Translations under genes and position numbers: made by a program | Notes under the pieces: model-generated | The model's database searches: none | What the model was told of the DNA's origin: nothing | Seen by the model: the letters and a program-made list of their open reading frames with translations, nothing else | Assembly: GCF_003610465.1 (NCBI RefSeq) | Contig: NZ_RAQI01000006.1 | Location: 124,001 to 188,000 of the forward strand | Length of the DNA stretch: 64,000 nucleotides | Reading direction: 5' to 3' | Origin: Xenorhabdus ehlersii | GTDB lineage: Bacteria > Pseudomonadota > Gammaproteobacteria > Enterobacterales > Enterobacteriaceae | Shown: positions 61,124-64,000 of the stretch, in pieces | Numbering within the stretch: the stretch's first letter is position 1 | Layout of the letters: the number at the start of each line of letters is the position of its first letter

Positions 61124-62641
61124 ATGTGCGGTATTGTCGGTATCGTCGGTTTTACACCGGTTAACCAGTCGATTTATGATGCATTGACGGTGCTTCAGCA
61201 CCGTGGGCAAGATGCAGCAGGTATTGCAACTATTGATGGTAACAATGGGTTTCGTTTACGTAAGGCTAATGGTTTGGTCAAGGATGTGTTTGAAACACGG
61301 CACATGTTACGTTTACAGGGAACCGTCGGCATTGGGCATGTCCGTTATCCTACGGCGGGCAGTTCCAGTGCATCTGAAGCGCAGCCCTTTTATGTGAATT
61401 CTCCTTTTGGTATCACGTTGGCACATAACGGCAATCTGACAAACGCACATGAATTGAAAAAAATGCTGTTTGAAAATGCCCGCCGTCATGTCAACACAAC
61501 CTCAGATTCTGAAATTCTACTGAATATTTTTGCCAATGAATTGGCCCAATTTCCCCATTTCCCCTTAGAGCCTGATGATATTTTCTCGGCAGTCTCAAAA
61601 ATGCACAAAAAAATTCGTGGAGCTTACGCTTGTGTTGCCATGATTATTGGGCATGGGGTAGTGGCTTTTCGTGATCCACATGGCATTCGCCCTCTGGTGT
61701 TGGGAAAGAAAACACTGAAAGATGGTCGCAATGAATACATGGTGGCATCGGAAAGTGTGGCGCTGGATACATTGGGTTTTGAGTTCCTGCGTGATGTGGC
61801 TTCTGGGGAAGCGATTTATATTACTGAAAATGGGCAATTGTTTACTCGCCAGTGCACAGAAAATCCGTCATTAACACCTTGTTTGTTTGAATTTGTCTAT
61901 TTCGCTCGTCCAGATTCCTTTATTGACAAGGTTTCGGTATATAACGCCCGGTTGCGGATGGGGCGGAAATTGGGGGAAAAAATTGCCCGTGAATGGGAAG
62001 ACTTACATATTGATGTCGTTATTCCCGTACCGGAAACCTCTTGTGATATCGCCCTGGAAATCGCCCATATTCTGGATAAACCCTATCGTCAGGGATTTGT
62101 CAAAAACCGTTATGTAGGGCGTACCTTTATCATGCCAGGTCAGCAGGAGCGACGTAAATCTGTTCGTCGTAAACTGAATGCTAATCGCGCTGAATTCCGG
62201 GGTAAGAATGTTTTGCTGGTGGATGATTCCATAGTGCGTGGAACCACTTCTGAACAGATTGTTGAACTGGCGCGTGAAGCGGGAGCTAAGAAAGTCTATT
62301 TTGCTTCGGCGGCACCGGAAGTTCGCTTCCCGAATGTTTATGGTATTGATATGCCAAATGCCAATGAACTGATTGCTCACGGCCGGGAAGTGGATGAAAT
62401 TCGTCAGATCATTGGTGCCGATGCCCTGATATACCAAAACCTCCACGATCTTGTCCAGGCTGTCAGGGAAGAAAACCCTGATATTGAAAAATTCGAATGC
62501 TCCGTATTCGATGGTATCTATGTCACGAAAGACATTGACCAGTGTTACCTCGACTATCTGGAAAACCTGCGCAAAGATGATGCCATGAAAGTGCGTGGCC
62601 AGAGCGAAATAGAGGATCTGGAAATATATAATGAAGGATAA
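61124..62641 (+). CDS. purF: Amidophosphoribosyltransferase PurF
   Basis: A 505-residue enzyme (E. coli 505), first committed step of purine synthesis, making phosphoribosylamine from PRPP and glutamine. The glutaminase domain begins [19 protein letters not shown], and Cys2 becomes the N-terminal nucleophile. The PRPP-binding motif is [20 protein letters not shown] near residue 365. The ATG at 61124 is required to expose the cysteine and has GAGGAAAGG upstream. It is controlled by the PurR box before cvpA. Confidence 0.98.
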   Translation: MCGIVGIVGFTPVNQSIYDALTVLQHRGQDAAGIATIDGNNGFRLRKANGLVKDVFETRHMLRLQGTVGIGHVRYPTAGSSSASEAQPFYVNSPFGITLAHNGNLTNAHELKKMLFENARRHVNTTSDSEILLNIFANELAQFPHFPLEPDDIFSAVSKMHKKIRGAYACVAMIIGHGVVAFRDPHGIRPLVLGKKTLKDGRNEYMVASESVALDTLGFEFLRDVASGEAIYITENGQLFTRQCTENPSLTPCLFEFVYFARPDSFIDKVSVYNARLRMGRKLGEKIAREWEDLHIDVVIPVPETSCDIALEIAHILDKPYRQGFVKNRYVGRTFIMPGQQERRKSVRRKLNANRAEFRGKNVLLVDDSIVRGTTSEQIVELAREAGAKKVYFASAAPEVRFPNVYGIDMPNANELIAHGREVDEIRQIIGADALIYQNLHDLVQAVREENPDIEKFECSVFDGIYVTKDIDQCYLDYLENLRKDDAMKVRGQSEIEDLEIYNEG

Positions 62642-62686
62642 TATTGTTATTATCATGCAGTTATAGCCAGAATCTCAGGGGAAAAC

Positions 62687-63277
62687 ATGAAAAAATTGAT
62701 TGTCGGACTGACCGGCGCGAGTGGTGCGATTTATGGTGTCAGGTTGCTGCAAGTTTTGCGACCAATAGAAGGCATTGAAACGCATTTAGTGATCAGTCAA
62801 TCAGCCCGGCAGACTCTGGCATTGGAGACGGACTATACATTGCGAGATGTACAAGCTTTGGCAGATGTTGTACATGACAATCGTGATATTGCCGCATCCA
62901 TTTCCTCTGGCTCTTTTAAAACATTGGGTATGGTGATTTTGCCTTGCTCCATAAAAACCCTATCAGGAATTGTGCATAGTTACACTGACGGCTTAATTAC
63001 CCGTGCCGCAGATGTTGTTTTGAAAGAGAAGCGCAAACTCGTGTTGGGGGTGAGAGAAACCCCTTTGCACTTGGGGCACTTGAGATTAATGACGCAGGCA
63101 GCAGAAATTGGGGCGGTGATCATGCCACCTGTTCCGGCATTTTATCACCGTCCCGAACATATTCAGGATATTATCGACCAGACGGTTAACCGTGTGCTTG
63201 ATCAATTTGATATTGACTTGCCAGAAGATCTGTTTAGCCGTTGGCAGGGTGTTAAGCCCATTGGATATGGCATATAA
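62687..63277 (+). CDS. ubiX: Flavin prenyltransferase UbiX
   Basis: A 196-residue flavoprotein-like enzyme (E. coli 189). It prenylates FMN to supply the UbiD decarboxylase of ubiquinone synthesis. Signature regions are IVGLTGASGAIYGVRLLQVL, ASISSGSFKTLGMVILPCS, and RETPLHLGHLRLMTQAAEIG. A GGGGA site lies before the ATG. In E. coli argT-hisJQMP follow; here the next gene is yfcH. Confidence 0.95.
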   Translation: MKKLIVGLTGASGAIYGVRLLQVLRPIEGIETHLVISQSARQTLALETDYTLRDVQALADVVHDNRDIAASISSGSFKTLGMVILPCSIKTLSGIVHSYTDGLITRAADVVLKEKRKLVLGVRETPLHLGHLRLMTQAAEIGAVIMPPVPAFYHRPEHIQDIIDQTVNRVLDQFDIDLPEDLFSRWQGVKPIGYGI

Positions 63278-63286
63278 GTTGAGCCA

Positions 63287-63319
63287 ATATGCTGTTGTGA
63301 GGAAACCACAACAGCATAT
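63287..63319. terminator. 13-bp hairpin between ubiX and yfcH
   Basis: ATATGCTGTTGTG pairs perfectly with CACAACAGCATAT over a seven-base loop, nine bases after the ubiX stop. Neither side has a T-run. As it lies between convergent genes, a bidirectional terminator or mRNA 3'-end stabiliser is likely. Confidence 0.65.
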
Positions 63320-63340
63320 CGTTTATTGCCCTATATTTGT

Positions 63341-64000
63341 TCAGGCTACATAAACATTGTCCCTTTCCTCTATTACATCTTGCAAGGCTTCTTCCAGTTG
63401 AAAATAACGGAAACCAAATCCGGCTTCTTCCAGTCTTTTGGGAATGGCTTGTTGACCCCCTAAGACTAACTCTGCGGCTTGTCCCATTATTGCTTTTAAC
63501 ACAAATGCAGGAATGCGCATAAAAGCAGGACGATGTAATACAATGGCGAGTGTGGCACTAAACAGCTCATTATGAACAGGGTAAGGAGATGTCATATTAA
63601 AGGGACCATAGAGATCAGGTGATACCAGCAAGTAATAAATACCATTGACCATGTCGTCAATGTGTATCCACGGCATATACTGCTTGCCAGTGCCGATTGC
63701 TCCTCCTAAACCTAACCGGAACAGTGGCAGCATTTTTTGCAGTGCGCCCCCTTTGGGAGCCAAGACAATGCCTGTACGTAACAGGCATACACGGGTTTTG
63801 TCACTTTGGGACTGTAGGGCAAGCTGTTCCCAACGTTCACAAAGCTGATGGGCAAATTCATTGTGAGGAAGAACGTTTTCGGTAACGACTGATTGCCCCT
63901 GGTTGCCGTAATAGCCAACGGCTGAACCGGAAATAAATACAGATGGCGGAGATTCACTGGCCTTGATTAGCCTGCTCAATTGTTCAGTGATCTGCCAGCG
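63341..64000 (-). CDS. yfcH: YfcH, TIGR01777-family NAD(P)-dependent epimerase, 5'-truncated by window
   Basis: The minus-strand frame is open to the window edge; the visible 219 residues are the C-terminal three quarters. The order is [12 protein letters not shown], then [19 protein letters not shown] with the SDR Tyr region, [20 protein letters not shown], and a C-terminal domain [20 protein letters not shown]. This matches the YfcH/SulA-like epimerase family. The substrate is unknown. The N-terminal Rossmann glycine motif lies outside the window. Confidence 0.9.
   Translation of the reverse strand, partial: RWQITEQLSRLIKASESPPSVFISGSAVGYYGNQGQSVVTENVLPHNEFAHQLCERWEQLALQSQSDKTRVCLLRTGIVLAPKGGALQKMLPLFRLGLGGAIGTGKQYMPWIHIDDMVNGIYYLLVSPDLYGPFNMTSPYPVHNELFSATLAIVLHRPAFMRIPAFVLKAIMGQAAELVLGGQQAIPKRLEEAGFGFRYFQLEEALQDVIEERDNVYVA

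Overview
The window looks like the chromosome of an enterobacterium of the Morganellaceae type; Xenorhabdus or Photorhabdus fit best, but this is inferred from memory of protein sequences and gene order. The backbone follows the E. coli order around 52-54 min: zipA, ligA, a ypeB-like gene, nupC, alanine tRNAs, gltX, valine and lysine tRNAs, argW, mlaA, fadL, yfcZ, fadIJ, sixA, smrB, prmB, aroC, yfcA, epmC, yfcL, mnmC, fabB, pdxB, usg, truA, dedA, accD, folC, dedD, cvpA, purF, ubiX and yfcH. Proteins are close to their E. coli counterparts in length and motifs, while the DNA is more AT-rich. The first gene (zipA) and the last (yfcH) are cut by the window edges.

Region 1 (1-7017) is housekeeping: cell division, DNA ligase, a nucleoside transporter with deoP2-like CRP spacing, a small DUF3820 gene with a coupled 51-codon ORF, and gltX flanked by eight tRNA genes (2 Ala, 3 Val, 3 Lys). 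Region 2 (7.1-18.5 kb) is accessory. It holds an mtnK-mtnA-fucA-like operon that matches the DHAP shunt for 5-methylthioribose or 5-deoxyribose disposal, a YkgJ-type cysteine-cluster protein, a solitary family 9 glycosyltransferase, and a seven-gene galactosamine/N-acetylgalactosamine PTS and tagatose-bisphosphate aldolase operon that lacks a deacetylase and its usual repressor.

Region 3 (18.5-20.4 kb) is a minimal integrase island. It has split argW from what looks like its old promoter and left a damaged copy of the tRNA 5' half on the far side. Region 4 (20.6-28.4 kb) is lipid-related backbone: mlaA, fadL, yfcZ, fadIJ, sixA and smrB, with FadR-like sites at fadL and fadI, and a third at fabB further on. 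Region 5 (28.5-36.6 kb) is a complete histidine-utilisation cluster, hutIGC plus hutUH and a permease, placed between smrB and prmB. The same 13-bp palindrome-containing word stands before both hut transcription units and is the likely HutC operator.

Region 6 (36.7-46.4 kb) runs prmB to fabB. It is interrupted by an AT-rich stretch with a stop-broken ORF, a gene containing nine in-frame 42-bp tandem repeats that encode a coiled coil ending in a membrane segment, and a GNAT acetyltransferase. Region 7 (46.4-53.6 kb) inserts a tricarboxylate transporter (tctCBA) with its divergent two-component system (tctDE), a DMT-family exporter and an AraC regulator between fabB and pdxB. Region 8 (53.6-64 kb) is the pdxB-usg-truA-dedA-accD-folC-dedD-cvpA-purF-ubiX run, with a PurR box before cvpA-purF. 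The argT-hisJQMP genes that separate ubiX from yfcH in E. coli are absent here.

The most unusual items are the 42-bp repeat gene, the argW island with promoter replacement, and the DHAP-shunt operon. No clearly new multi-gene defence or secretion system was seen.
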